DNA of 64,000 nt from Amylostereum areolatum (lineage: Eukaryota > Basidiomycota > Agaricomycetes > Russulales > Stereaceae), in contig SAXG01000047.1 of NCBI GenBank assembly GCA_012932865.1, positions 248,001 through 312,000 of the forward strand. Direction: 5' to 3'. Positions 11,215-22,112 of this stretch are shown piece by piece. The notes beneath the pieces are model-generated. The model was not told the DNA's origin and ran no database searches. It was given only the letters and a program-made list of their open reading frames with translations. Every line of letters begins with the position of its first letter. Position 1 is the first letter of the stretch. The translations under genes and the position numbers were made by a program.

Positions 11215-12574
11215 TACATCGCATGTCGCTTTCCGGGCCACAATCAGAGGTATCTTGTTTTCCTCTTGCTTCTATCTAGGGTCACACTCATATTCATAGA
11301 CAGTGGTTGTTCACGGCATGGTTTTTCGGCCCGAGTTAGGATACGAGAGGGGAAACTACAACGTACGTTTCCTCTGTCCTTCCGCCCACCACATCAGGCT
11401 TTAGTCTTCTCGCTTATCTATCGCTGCCAGTGAATCCGACGCCAACGTAATCGATCAGCCAATGCAGTCGTATTCGGAACATTGAACAAGTCAATCGGGG
11501 TGTTGGATGAAGCCCAAAACCAAGGTTCGCCGCGGATGATTCTGGTCCACCGCCCGAACCAAGCCCGAACCTTTGCCGCGGATTTGGGAGAACATGGAGA
11601 ACATGGAGAATGTAATTGCGGTAGACGAGGCCTCCATCTAACAGCTAAGTGGTTACTCCGCCGCGGAAAAGAATAATTATAACGCTCCGGCCTTATCACA
11701 ATCATCACCTCTAAGTACTTCTGACACCAGGCGGTGATCGATGATCTGTCGGCGAGGCTCGCACACGATTCCAGTGAGGACAGAGCCCGCTGCTCAGCAC
11801 TCAATGCTCTCAGAATCTCCTCATCGTGTGGCGTTGTCCCCAGTCCATCCTCTCGTGAATGATCTTCCCACTCGCGCAGTCTGTGGTCCGGGCTCCTGTA
11901 CACTCGTAAGTATGTTGGAAGATCTAGAAAAGCCCCAGGTTGGGACGAAGGCTGACGTATCCCTGGATACTACTTAGTAAGTTCACGGCATACAATCGAT
12001 ATCAAAACTCGAACTACATGGTACCGACGCCACCCTTTCGGTCCTCTTTCACCTACTGCAGCAGTGTAGCTTTCTCACGAGCCTGTACATGAGCCACTTC
12101 TTAGGAGCCCGGGACCTCGTTGTGTGGTGCCTCTTTCCGCTTCTGTCGTGTACGGAATGATTTACCGTGTGGACGCGTTTTCCATTGCTCAGCTGCGCGG
12201 TACAGAACGGGTATGATCATGACCTGCGCGAATTCACGGCGATCGAGGAGCGCGGAATGCTTTACCGCGCGGAGGACATGTGCCACACATCGTTCCACTG
12301 ATCGGGTACACGAAACGACTTGGTACTGCGTCGATAACAGAGAAGACAATGCGCTTGATAACAGATGGTCGGGGGACGAACTTTGATACTGACTTCGGGA
12401 GGAGACGGGGTGATGGTATGGCAGGTGAAAGGATTAGTATGTTGACAGGTGAATCGATAGATGGCGCGAGGTGCTTCCTTTCGTGCGGCGCATACCTGTC
12501 AAACGGTGCAGTCGTGGCAATCCTGCCATATAACACGGGAATGAGCAGAACATGAAGTGCTTCAATCATTCGAA
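11215..12574. other. gene-poor stretch
   Basis: A 161-aa minus-strand frame (11418-11903) has no recognisable domain. Two loosely similar blocks beginning GGAATG lie near 12154 and 12256. Nothing else is supported. Confidence 0.4.
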
Positions 12575-13223
12575 CTATTGATCCTTCAAAACGCCGAGCA
12601 TACGAAGAGCATCCAGTGAAGCTGCACTCTTGGCTTTCTGTTTGGTTTTTCCAGTACCGCTGCCTATGATATCGCCATTGACTACAATGCCGACCAACCA
12701 CGGGTTAGCTTCCAGGACCCAAAGGGGAGTCGAATGCTCACCATACCTACAACATTTGCTACGTGCACGGCGGCCATCAGGAAAAACCTCCCTTACTAAA
12801 AATCTACTAATTAGAGGGGGACCTTCCTAATTCCCTGTTCCCGCTGCCAACCTGCAAGGCACTACGTCAACGTAGGTCCCTGTCACCCTTCTGGCCTCAA
12901 CTATGTATTTGAAGTGCAAATATGAGGTCAATGTCGACGACGGTGCATCGAAATGTGTACGGGGTTTTGTGAGAATAGAGCCCGTTAGTTCACTTTAGGA
13001 AGGTCCCCCTCTAACTAGCGCTAATTTGCTGGATTTGTTGATTTTAGTAAGGGAGGTTTTTCCTGATGGCGTGCGATGGACCCTCTTGCCGCAGGGTCCA
13101 GCTAAGCGAGGAGCCTGGTCGGGAGGCTTGTAAGTGGTTGTTCAGCTCACGAATGTAGTCCCTATCTAGCATCTATGCTTCAACTGGCCTTACGATTGTG
13201 GGGGAACGAGACGTACCAGACAT
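12575..13223 (-). pseudogene. dsRBD gene disrupted by a MITE
   Basis: Reading the minus strand, exon 1 (13217-13223) is only ATGTCTG; after an intron, exon 2 begins at 13165 with DRDYIRELNNHLQASRPG and reaches RQEGPSHA, where the 294-bp MITE is inserted. Beyond the MITE exon 2 resumes and stops at 12747. A 65-nt intron follows, then exon 3 (12575-12681) reads VNGDIIGSGTGKTKQKAK and the second helix. Leaving out the MITE and one copy of a GC dinucleotide gives 7+123+107 nt, exactly 79 codons. The exon lengths and intron positions match the intact paralogue at 7526-7875. The gene as it stands cannot make the domain unless the MITE is spliced out. Confidence 0.65.
12775..13068. mobile_element. 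294-bp MITE, copy 2, inside a dsRBD exon
   Basis: Same length, ends and interior as copy 1. The flanks read GC on both sides. The coding phase of the host dsRBD exon is restored only if one GC is removed with the element, which independently supports a 2-bp duplication here, although Tc1/mariner elements normally duplicate TA. Confidence 0.85.
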
Positions 13224-14553
13224 TGGGGGGAAAGGTGAGTATCTGAGAGCTCTCCGTCCGAGGGGTTTAAATGCATGCGATCGGAATATATACCGAAAAC
13301 AAGAAGAGTCTTGGGTGCCGTATACGCATACTTTCTCCGGAGCGTCAATTTCGGAAACATCTAGGCATTCATACCAGGCGTCCAATCGACCATGGCAGTG
13401 TTTACCCTGCACGAATGACCTGGCGCAAAAGCGTACAAGCTCGCCTTTTGGTTGGGGTGGGATGTGCATCAAGCTTCCTGGAACTCAGAGTAGAGGGCCG
13501 CTCAATCGAGCGAGGATGGATCGCGGAGCTGATATAGATCTCGAGAGCTCAGCGACGAACGGACAACCTTAATTGAACACGCGGAATTCCGCTCCATTTC
13601 CTCGCGATCGGTGGTCCTGGAAGTGTATGAAAGATCATAAATACCTGACGTTTCGCGAAGCAGATATCAAACGAACCTCGCCCCCAAAACCAACAAGCGC
13701 AGACATGCAGCTTCCGGACCTCCTGTGCTTGTGTATCACTTTTACAGAAAGTAGAGCGCCGTGGTAATGCAGAGAGCGGAGTTTGACATTATCCTTTCCA
13801 TAATGGATGAGAAAATGGCGTCGGAGACCATCGACAAGCACACAGAGCACGTCTAGAGCACACCTCGAGATCCGAGGCCCGGGTTGGATAGGGGAAGAAC
13901 TATGGAAACGTGCTCAGCGAATGAATTCAAGTATCTCCAAGAGAAAGTCCTCGTGTCCGCACTGTACCCGCGCTCTTCTTCTTCCGGCGTGATGCCAGTC
14001 TCCGAGCCACTGGCATGGTGCCAGTGGGAGTAGTACTCCTGCGCCGACGCGCCAACTCAGAAAGAAAAGGCGCTCACCGGCGCTGCTATTTGGACGAATA
14101 ACTATCAGAACTATTCCACCCGGATGTAGCTCAATACTGAGTAGCTGGTTGTGCCCGGAGACCTATGGGCGTACAAGATCCATGCGCTTTGGCCGATGTA
14201 AGGTAGACGACGCCCAAACTCCACTACATCACGTGGTCTACATTGTCACGAACCGCCGAAAAGGCGTTACATTTGAGAATACCGACTCCTTGAAAGCAGA
14301 CTGAGCCAAATGAAAAAGACCAAACCCAGAAGAGTAATTTTAGAAAGTTTTTGGTCTTTCCCATTTAGCCAGAAGTCGAATGAGCATGCTTGCATTCGAG
14401 GAGAGCTGTCTGAATGAAGCCGAAAAATAAACTAGAATTACGGTGCCGCCGAACGCGTCGTGGCAGGTCTCGAGTCCTATCCCAGAGCCCTCCTCCTGTC
14501 TCAGCCCACCAGGAGCTCCTGCTTTCCTCCTGCCGGTCCTCCTATCCGTCATC
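13224..14553. other. gene-poor stretch
   Basis: No supported gene or repeat was found between the dsRBD relic and the transposase-like gene. Short frames on both strands lack domains. Confidence 0.4.
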
Positions 14554-16265
14554 ATGGGCACCAAACGTGCCCGGGCATTCTCCACAATCCAAAACTTTCC
14601 TTGGTGGCCAAAACGGCGTCGGGATCATAGTCCCAACGCGGGAGACGGAAACAAAGAAAATGTGAGCACAAAGAACCCCTGAAATGAATGCAAGATGCTC
14701 ACCATCGGCATTGTCCAGCACAATCCCATCAGCACCGGCAACTTGGATATCCCATCGTCGACGGAGCTTCCCATGTTGCAAACCAGCCCTGTTGGATCCC
14801 TGTCGCTTTTGTCCATCCCTTCGGCCCTACCCTCAAGCTCTCCCAGCCCCAGCATGAGGGATCTTGCGGAGTCCAAGCGGACGCGGTCGCAATTCCTGTC
14901 AAAGATTATCAAAGACGGCCTTTACCACATCCACAGCATGGCCTCGCGCGTCGCCGAAGGTGCTCAAGCTCGTTTCGGAAGGAAGGCTCTTGGGTTGTCC
15001 AAGGGCCTCAGCACGGCTGATGCAAACCACGGGTCAGTTCACGGCTTCAACAGACAAGAGCACGAAGAGCGACAAACGAAGGATTGGAGTTTCCCCTGTT
15101 GCGTGCCAGAGGAAGAAGCATGGGAAGCCGCGATGGACGCCTTCGACGGCGCAGCAGAGGCCTTCGACAACATTATGGACCATCACATTTTCGACATTGG
15201 ACTGAAAAGCAAACCCGATCACGCACCAGCTCTGTCCGCGCTAGCGGAGGTGTTCAAGTCCGCTGAAGATGGTTTCGTCACCGCTTCCATGGCCTTTGAA
15301 GACGCTCGTGCCCTCCCGCGTGTCTCCCACGCCTTCATGATGACCGCCGACGCACTGGGAGTCGTGACCGAGCTGTTGGAGCTGGTTCATAGCGGCCGTC
15401 AATGCACCGGATACCAGGCGCAGATCGTTGTTGAAGACCGGTTGCGGGTCATGTCGCGGGCACTAAATGGGTTCGAGGAGGCGGCTGCGGCGTTTGCAGG
15501 CACAGTCTTCAGGTCAACTGTAGTGGATGCTCTCATGAGCGCGGGGAATGTTGTCCAGGGTCTGTTGCTGTGGACGAGCAGCCACGCGTGGGTGGTTTGT
15601 GACACTGGTGACCGTGATGCAGCGAAAGATGATGACACGGCCGTTCCGGATATCGCAACAGTTCAAGATGGGCTTCGGTTTGACCTGGCACTTGTGGCCA
15701 CCAAATTTGCCGATGTAGCGGAGGCGTATAGATGGGGGTTTGAACCAGAAGAGCAACCGGCCGACAAAGAAGAGTTAACGCGCCCGCACGACAGTACCCC
15801 TGCCATCGCTCCGAGTTCCACCCCCGACCCCAGTTCACCTCCAAATCACCCCTACCAGCCCTACTCAGACTGGAACATCCTTCCTTCCTCATCTCCACCT
15901 CCCGAGGCCAGGTCTACAGAGCCATCCCATTTTGTCCCACCTCCTGACCCTGCTCTTTGCAAAGTTGCCCTACAAAAGATCATGTCCAAGCTGAAACCTC
16001 GTCGGGGAGATGGAAAAGGCTACGCACCCTTCGAAGGCGACAACTTGCTCCATGAACGCCTTCGTATGCTAGCCACGTTCTTGCGTGCATACACATCGTC
16101 AAGCGCGTCGAGTCTTGAACCTGCCGACTCGTTGGGGTGGATCCAGTCTTCGGTTGAAGTAGCCCGCCTTCATGGCAAATCTGAGCACAATGCACGTCAG
16201 CTTCGCCGGTGGGCGCGTGCATTCCTTGACAATGAAAACAACCTACCTGTCAACATCTATGGCAC
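14554..16265 (+). pseudogene. DDE transposase-like gene, N-terminal part
   Basis: Exon 1 (14554-14661) encodes a basic MGTKRARAFS...PKRRR leader suited to nuclear import; a 57-nt intron follows, then exon 2 from 14719. The long helical middle is unrecognised. Near the end come LKPRRGDGKGYAPFEGD and RRWARAFLDNENNLPVN, blocks that precede the catalytic half in a large basidiomycete family of DDE transposase-like proteins. The frame then enters an inserted element and stops at 16290 after a few foreign codons. The missing continuation starts again at 17474 and then at 32680, so this is the front of a gene split by insertions and not a stand-alone protein. Family assignment is from remembered motif order. 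Confidence 0.65.
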
Positions 16266-17464
16266 TAGTCTCGTTCCCGCCGTTAGATAGCGAGTTGTGC
16301 AGGGGTTTTTCAGCGGGGGAGGAGGGAAATATGGGATGATGAAATCATGATGATGGGATGACACAATCACACTTGACTCACCCTCGAAAAACCCCTGCAC
16401 AACTCGCTACCTAACGTCTGGGGCACTTTGTCAAGGCACCGCACCTCTGTGACAGAAGGTCACAGTCAGGTGATTTTTACTCATACGAAATGTATCATCG
16501 AGCCATTGAAGTTCTTCAGGTTTGTTTAGCCGGTCGTAGTACAATTGAATATTGATCCTTTCTACTGTCGACTCACTCCGAGTCTATGATCATCCCACTT
16601 GTGCTCAATGAAGTACACGGATTTAAGCTGTGTACTATAGGTTTTGTCCCAGGCAAGCCCATAAAGTTGGGTAACTAGTGACTGGCACTGCTTGTGCGTC
16701 GGTTCGCGCCTGTTCGCGCGCCGCCGTGGGTAATGATGAACGCGGTCAGACGGGACCACAGCCAATGAAATTCAGCATACACAATAGAAACAACCAAGAC
16801 GGTCATCGACTGATCGACAGCAACAAGCACGGATTAAACGAGAACCGAATGGAAAGAAACAAGATACATAGCCTGGTCGTTACAAGCCGGCCAGCTCAGT
16901 GGGTTTCTGTATGCAGACAGAAAACTGGAAGATGAGATATCAGGGACTCAATATCCGAATTGACACCCTCTGATGACCCTCCTCGCCACCCCCTCGAACT
17001 GCACCTTCCTTCTCCCTGTGCTCCTCATCCACATCCACATCCTCAGCTTGTCCCCACCCTGCACCTCCTCCGAATTCACGCGCATTTCTCGTGTTCCCTT
17101 CCACCACGCGCTTGACCTGGTCTCACAGCCGGTGTTGCCGTGCAACCGAGTGCTCGTCTTGGAGAATGAGGTTGCACAGCTGCCACAGAGAGGAGAGGTA
17201 GGGTGTGGTCGGGTCCGTGTGGTGCATGCACGAACACGGATCAATGAGGGCGGACTGGGTTTTCTAGCAGTAATATTTAGGTATCTTACACTCTCAAGAT
17301 GACGGCATTTGAACGCGTACGAGCGCGTTTCCTCACGTGGAGCGCTTAGTCAGATCAGTTCCTGTGACGGCAGTCACAGAGGTGCATTTCATTGACGAAC
17401 TGCCCCAGACGTTCTACGAGTCCTCGCGTCGCCGGTTTGAGTAGAACGTCTGGAACCGAGACTA
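16266..17464. mobile_element. hAT-like non-autonomous element (1199 bp)
   Basis: The element begins TAGTCTCGTTCC and ends with the complement of TAGTCTCGGTTCC. It is bounded on both sides by CTATGGCAC (16257-16265 and 17465-17473). hAT elements make 8-bp duplications, so one of the nine matching bases is probably chance. Inside lie a strong foldback (16281-16416) and, near the right end, a hairpin built from an AACGTCTGG motif and its complement (about 17404-17453). No transposase frame is visible. Its removal rejoins the two transposase frames in phase. Confidence 0.7.
16281..16416. repeat. 136-bp foldback within the hAT-like element
   Basis: Arms of about 33 nt (GCGAGTTGTGCAGGGGTTTTT core, bases 16289-16310 versus 16386-16408) are near-perfect inverted copies around a roughly 65-nt loop. 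It could be the subterminal structure of the host element or a small element nested in it. Confidence 0.7.
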
Positions 17465-17567
17465 CTATGGCACCTGGAATACCTCCCTCCTCGACAACGA
17501 AGACCTCCGGTACGAACTTGGGCTCCATCTTCAATCCATCGGAAAATATGTTGCAGCTCGAGATATC
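17465..17567 (+). pseudogene. DDE transposase-like gene, middle fragment
   Basis: This 103-nt fragment reads YGTWNTSLLDNEDL and LHLQSIGKYVAARDI in one frame. It starts at the hAT-like duplication and ends at the ATATC duplication of LTR element A. It continues in phase from the fragment ending at 16265 and into the fragment starting at 32680. Confidence 0.65.
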
Positions 17568-18039
17568 TGTCATGAACGATACCGTTTCGGACATCTCGGG
17601 CACCTCGGGGACCTCGGGGATAATATCCCAATTCATTTTCATCTGACTACTTATCATTTAGCAATACTCCGTCACTCCGGTTGAGACTCGGCTTATCCTT
17701 GCTCCTTTCTGACGTCAGGCTCGTCTTATCACCGCTTCCTTGACTCCACATGATGTCATAATACTGCGCATGACATCATACCGATCCAGACCCGGCTCAT
17801 CTTTATTGTCTCGCTTACTGATCCTGCTGCGCATGTATCTATACTTAGCATCGCTTACTGACCGCCGTGTGTCATAGCTTACTAAGTGACTCCGCCTCAT
17901 AGTATATAAGGACTCCGTTCCTCCTGTACCTATTCCTCATCTCGACCTGGTCAATACTACCGACCTTATCCCCCATCGTCCCTCTTCACTTGTGTCACAC
18001 GTCGTCGCCTAGTGCTCATCACTAAGGCCGTTGCTGACA
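17568..18039 (+). repeat. 5' LTR of element A
   Basis: 472 bp, TG...CA ends. A TATATAAGGA box near 17903 is the likely promoter of the element. Confidence 0.9.
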
Positions 18040-18513
18040 TAAGGTCGAGATCTACTTCACCATCGCACTACCCGACGACCATCGTAGCGTAGCATACCTG
18101 TCCGTAGTAGACGCCTTATCGCGCTACTAACTTCACTTTTCCTTTGTGCCGCCTCGGATCATTACCCCCAGCGTACGCGACTAGTCACCCGGATTCTGTG
18201 GTCGTGCGCACGCATCAGCGGCGCCGGCTTGACGTAACCGCGTTACGTTACACGTACTCGGGGCCCCTCGAACACCACGAGAACCCAGACGTGACAGTTG
18301 AAGGTGCACCTAACGGTGTAGGAGGCTAGTAAAAGCGACAAAGGGAAAGTGACCCGAGAAGTTCTTGGGCTTGTGACCCTTGAACGAAGAGACAGCCAAC
18401 AGGCTGAGAAGGCTGAGGCAGACCGTCTTGCGATTGGAAAGACCAGTGACCTATCCCTCGACACCCGATCCCCTTGCCGTACTAGTAACCGTCCTCGACT
18501 CGGGGGCTAGTAC
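18040..18513 (+). other. leader of element A
   Basis: Non-coding leader between LTR and first ORF. The first bases after the LTR do not match a tRNA 3' end that I can name, so the primer-binding site is unassigned. Confidence 0.4.
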
Positions 18514-19266
18514 ATGGGAGAGGAACACCAAGCCTTGGAAGAAGAAAACTTCCATTTCCCCGACTTCGACTTCGTGTATGAACGCGAAGAATTCACAGCC
18601 GTCACCGAAATCGAACGTGACACCGCCATCACCGCCTACTTTGGCGACAACCTCTTCAACGCCCACAACTGGGTCTACGCATCTGCGAGCAACCCTGATT
18701 GGGGATTTCGGGTTCGAGTTGACTGGACTCGGATCATCGTATCAATTGAACAGGGCCATCCCCGGCTTGAGTTCCGGCCCTATTTCTCTGCAATCTACCG
18801 GAACGAACAACTACCAAATCAGTGGTACGGGCCCCACACCCCCATCCCCCTCTACACCACGACCAGCCCAGAAGGTGGGAGGCCAACGCCAACGCCAAGT
18901 CCGCCACCGCAAGAAGAAGGTTTCTGGACAGCCCCCAGCAGTCCCCTCCCCTCAACCCACGAGGATTCAGATTCCAGCAGGTCCGCACCCAGTAGCCTGC
19001 GATCCCTGGACGGATCCCCGCGGATTTATCCACTTGGGCCTTGGACCATCGGAGACGGAGGAGGAATTGGAAGCGAACTAGACGAAGTCGACGACATCCT
19101 TGACCTATACCTCTCCGACACTACTACCCTCGTCGACGACGACTCCTTTGAATACGACCCCAATAACCTCGAGTGGGGAGAACCAGAAAACCTCAATAAC
19201 AACGACTGGGATCAGATCCCCGTCCCCTACATTGCAACTCCGCCCCAGATCCCTCGCCCGCTCTAA
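18514..19266 (+). CDS. extra ORF upstream of gag in element A
   Basis: A 250-aa frame begins at an ATG and ends at TAA (19264-19266). It lies in the same frame as gag, which opens right after. The first half is acidic and aromatic (FHFPDFDFVYERE, NAHNWVYASASNPDW); the second half is Pro/Ser-rich and then acidic. No known domain was recognised. Element B has an ORF at the same place, also in gag frame and also closed by one stop, so it may be an N-terminal Gag extension or a separate product. Confidence 0.5.
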   Translation: MGEEHQALEEENFHFPDFDFVYEREEFTAVTEIERDTAITAYFGDNLFNAHNWVYASASNPDWGFRVRVDWTRIIVSIEQGHPRLEFRPYFSAIYRNEQLPNQWYGPHTPIPLYTTTSPEGGRPTPTPSPPPQEEGFWTAPSSPLPSTHEDSDSSRSAPSSLRSLDGSPRIYPLGPWTIGDGGGIGSELDEVDDILDLYLSDTTTLVDDDSFEYDPNNLEWGEPENLNNNDWDQIPVPYIATPPQIPRPL

Positions 19267-19269
19267 GCC

Positions 19270-20988
19270 GTGTCGTCCACTTACGGCTTACGCCCCCGTA
19301 ATCCCCACCCCCTTCCCCGAGGAATCACCGAAGAATATCTCCGAAGGGAACGAAGATTTCTTTACTTCATCCACTTAGAAGGAGACGAAGAAGAAGACCA
19401 AGTCTACTTTGTTGACGGAGAGTGGTGTGCCGACGAAGAAGGAAATCAAGCCTTCACTGAAGACGACCTCGCACTCATCGCCCTAGACTACGACCGACGC
19501 GAAGAACGTCTGAGGAACCAACCTCCCCCCGCACCACCCCCACCCCCACCGTATAACCCACCACCTCGAACCTTCCAAGTCCAAACCCACACCGGACCCC
19601 TACGACCCCGCTCCCCCCCCTCATCCGCCTGGAACAGAAGACAAGCCATGGCCGCCACTGTCCTCAACCGCCGCGCGGCCGATCAAACCAACTGCCCCGC
19701 CAACATCGCCGCATTCGCCCCCGTCATCGGAAACACCCGCTACGCGTTCCTTAATGGAATAGCGTACGAAGTCGCCAAATTCGAATTCACCGACGATCCG
19801 TTAAATGGAACACAATGGGCCTATGTCGACGCCGGAAACTGGCACGCCTTCAGTGGCCTAATCATCGCCGCATTCACTCCCGCCGCCCCAGGAGCGCCTG
19901 CAGCCGCTACTGCTAAACGAAAAATCCACGCCGCCAAACCGCGGGAGTACAGCGGAAAACGTTCTGAATACGCGGACTTCAAACATGAAGTCACCAGTTA
20001 CATCGAAGCGGCCCCCCAAGACTTCATCAGCGAAATTGACCAAGTCCGCTTCATCCTCAGTTACATGAGGGAAGGCGCCGCCAAGGAATGGGCGCGCAAC
20101 TTCAAAGACGCCAATATCCTCACCGCCGGAACCACGGTCACTATGGCCAACTTCATCACCGCCCTCGACGCCTCCTTCGTTAGCACCTCGGATCAGCAGG
20201 ACGCGCTCAATGAACTAGATCAGTTCAAAATGGGGAGCAAATCAGCCGACGAATTCTTCGTCAAATTCGAACAAATTGCGCGACGCGCTAACGTCATCCC
20301 CACCAACGACGACGCCTGGTTTCTTCGTATTCTCAAAGCCAACATCAAGATAGAGATACTGAAGAACATCTTCCGCAGCCCGCCGGTCCCCACCACATAC
20401 ACCGATTGGAAGAAACGCGTCACCGAGATGGACAATGCCTGGCGCGAAATCTCCGAAATGCACCGCGGACACCCTTCCTCCTCCACCCATACCACCTCCA
20501 AACCCAAGGACGTCAAAGATGCCACGGGTACCATTCATGGAGGCGGTGGACAAGCCATGGACATAGGCGCCATCGACACCAAGGGACGATGCTTCAAATG
20601 TGGAATGACCAACCACATCTCCAAGGACTGCAAAGCGTCGGTCGAATACATCCGGAAAAAGTGGGGACGCGATCGCTACAGCACGTCTCCCAATTACAAA
20701 GGACCCCGCTCCTCGAACACCCCACGACCACCTCCCTTCAAACGCAACCCCAACCAGCAAGCACGGTCCCAGACCACGGAAGAATTCGCCTCGCCCAAAG
20801 AATGGATTAACACTCTGGACGACGAGCAGCGAAAAATGATCCTCCGCGCCCTGGTGGAAACCGACGGCAAAACCACGCCGACGCCCAAGACGGAAGCAAA
20901 GAAGAAGAAAAAAGACAAAGACAAGGTAGTCGACGACAGGAGCACCAAGAGCAGTGGATCGGATGCCGACGCGGAGTCGGATTTTTAG
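19270..20988 (+). CDS. Gag of element A
   Basis: About 572 aa, forming the particle that packages element RNA. The central region (KREYADF...EWARNF, FKMGSKSADEFFVKFEQIA) has the retrotransposon-gag capsid pattern. A CCHC zinc knuckle CFKCGMTNHISKDC lies near residue 445. The tail is lysine-rich. No ATG lies at the frame opening; translation could start upstream in the 18514 ORF with read-through of the TAA, or at an internal ATG such as 19648. The frame ends ...GGATTTTTAG and pol overlaps it in the -1 frame. Confidence 0.75.
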   Translation: MSSTYGLRPRNPHPLPRGITEEYLRRERRFLYFIHLEGDEEEDQVYFVDGEWCADEEGNQAFTEDDLALIALDYDRREERLRNQPPPAPPPPPPYNPPPRTFQVQTHTGPLRPRSPPSSAWNRRQAMAATVLNRRAADQTNCPANIAAFAPVIGNTRYAFLNGIAYEVAKFEFTDDPLNGTQWAYVDAGNWHAFSGLIIAAFTPAAPGAPAAATAKRKIHAAKPREYSGKRSEYADFKHEVTSYIEAAPQDFISEIDQVRFILSYMREGAAKEWARNFKDANILTAGTTVTMANFITALDASFVSTSDQQDALNELDQFKMGSKSADEFFVKFEQIARRANVIPTNDDAWFLRILKANIKIEILKNIFRSPPVPTTYTDWKKRVTEMDNAWREISEMHRGHPSSSTHTTSKPKDVKDATGTIHGGGGQAMDIGAIDTKGRCFKCGMTNHISKDCKASVEYIRKKWGRDRYSTSPNYKGPRSSNTPRPPPFKRNPNQQARSQTTEEFASPKEWINTLDDEQRKMILRALVETDGKTTPTPKTEAKKKKKDKDKVVDDRSTKSSGSDADAESDF

Positions 20989-21690
20989 AGGGGCGAAGGA
21001 TGAACACGGCATCCAACGCCTCGAAACCAGCTTCTCGATGGCCTCTTTCTCGCATTCTATCATCAGGACTCTCTGTACCCTCTCGTTTCCCTGACCCGGA
21101 TTTCTTCAATCGCTGGCCCCATTCTCGTTTACGATCACATGTACATCCCTCGTTGGAAAAGGACTCGGTGAAGACCGAGACTACGACGCGCGATGGTTGG
21201 GGCGCGTCGCTGGACACAATTAAAACCCCTCCTCCCCCGTATATGTCGCTCTGCACGTCCAACACGACGATAAACTGTAGCCCAGGTGAGAAGCCTGCCC
21301 TCAAGAAGGACGAAGAAAAGAAATTCCCCGTCGGATGGACGGCCTTCAACGCCGTCGACTGGACCACCCCGAAAATCCTAAATCCGATCAAGCCGCGGAC
21401 CTCCACATGGTCTGCGTTCAACCCCTTCCTCCGAGTGCCACCGGTGAAAACCCCTAAGACATCGCGCGCTCATGTGAGCACCATCCATGAGGAGGATACG
21501 GATGTCACCCAACCACCTCCCCGAGAGGAAAAGGGCATAGTTCGACCTCCTCAGGGCGGATACACGCCAGATCCTTCTTGCAAGGTCGGGGGCATGAAGC
21601 CGGAAAACGGAGACGGGGGTTGCATTGACAGGGAAATCCCGGTGGACCCGAGTCTAGCTCGGGACAGGGGAGGCGCGATGGCAGGGGCGC
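20985..21690 (+). pseudogene. pol of element A, N-terminal part (split by element B)
   Basis: The frame is -1 relative to gag and open across the gag stop. It encodes a basic/Pro-rich linker before the protease. At 21690 it is cut by element B; leaving out B and one GGCGC copy, the frame continues without a break at 28793. Confidence 0.65.
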
Positions 21691-22110
21691 TGTCACGGAT
21701 CGCTCCATTTCTCTCTTCGTTTGCAGACCTCGTACACGCGACGCGTCACGGCACATGACTTTCCCTTGCATCACATGCTTCAACGACGTCATTGCCCGGA
21801 CTTCCGAGCGGGGTTCCGCATCCTTATCTATGACATCATCGCTCCGGACCTTCGTCCTCCACCCCATGACTCCTTTCTTATTGTTCCCCCCGCTCGCACC
21901 ACTATTGCATCGCATCGCACCATCGTACCCACTTGTATATAAGGACAGTGTTTCTCTTCCCTTCTCCCTAGACTGTCCATCTCGTCATACGGTACTGTAG
22001 CACACGTTGCACTACCCTAGACCCCGGCACTCTCGAATCTACTCTCTTCTCGCTCCTCCCATCGTCGCGACTTAGGCGGTTCATCGGTCTCATAAACTGC
22101 GTTTCTGACA
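21691..22110 (+). repeat. 5' LTR of element B
   Basis: 420 bp. A TATATAAGGACAG box near 21936 is the likely core promoter. The same LTR family recurs at 52757, 54168, 57205 and 58613. Confidence 0.9.
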
Positions 22111-22112
22111 CC

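Noticed and set aside
17355..17657. 100-aa minus-strand frame
   Set aside because: It is the mirror of the transposase fragment and LTR A boundary and crosses an insertion joint.
20242..21063. 273-aa minus-strand frame
   Set aside because: Antisense of the gag gene of element A.
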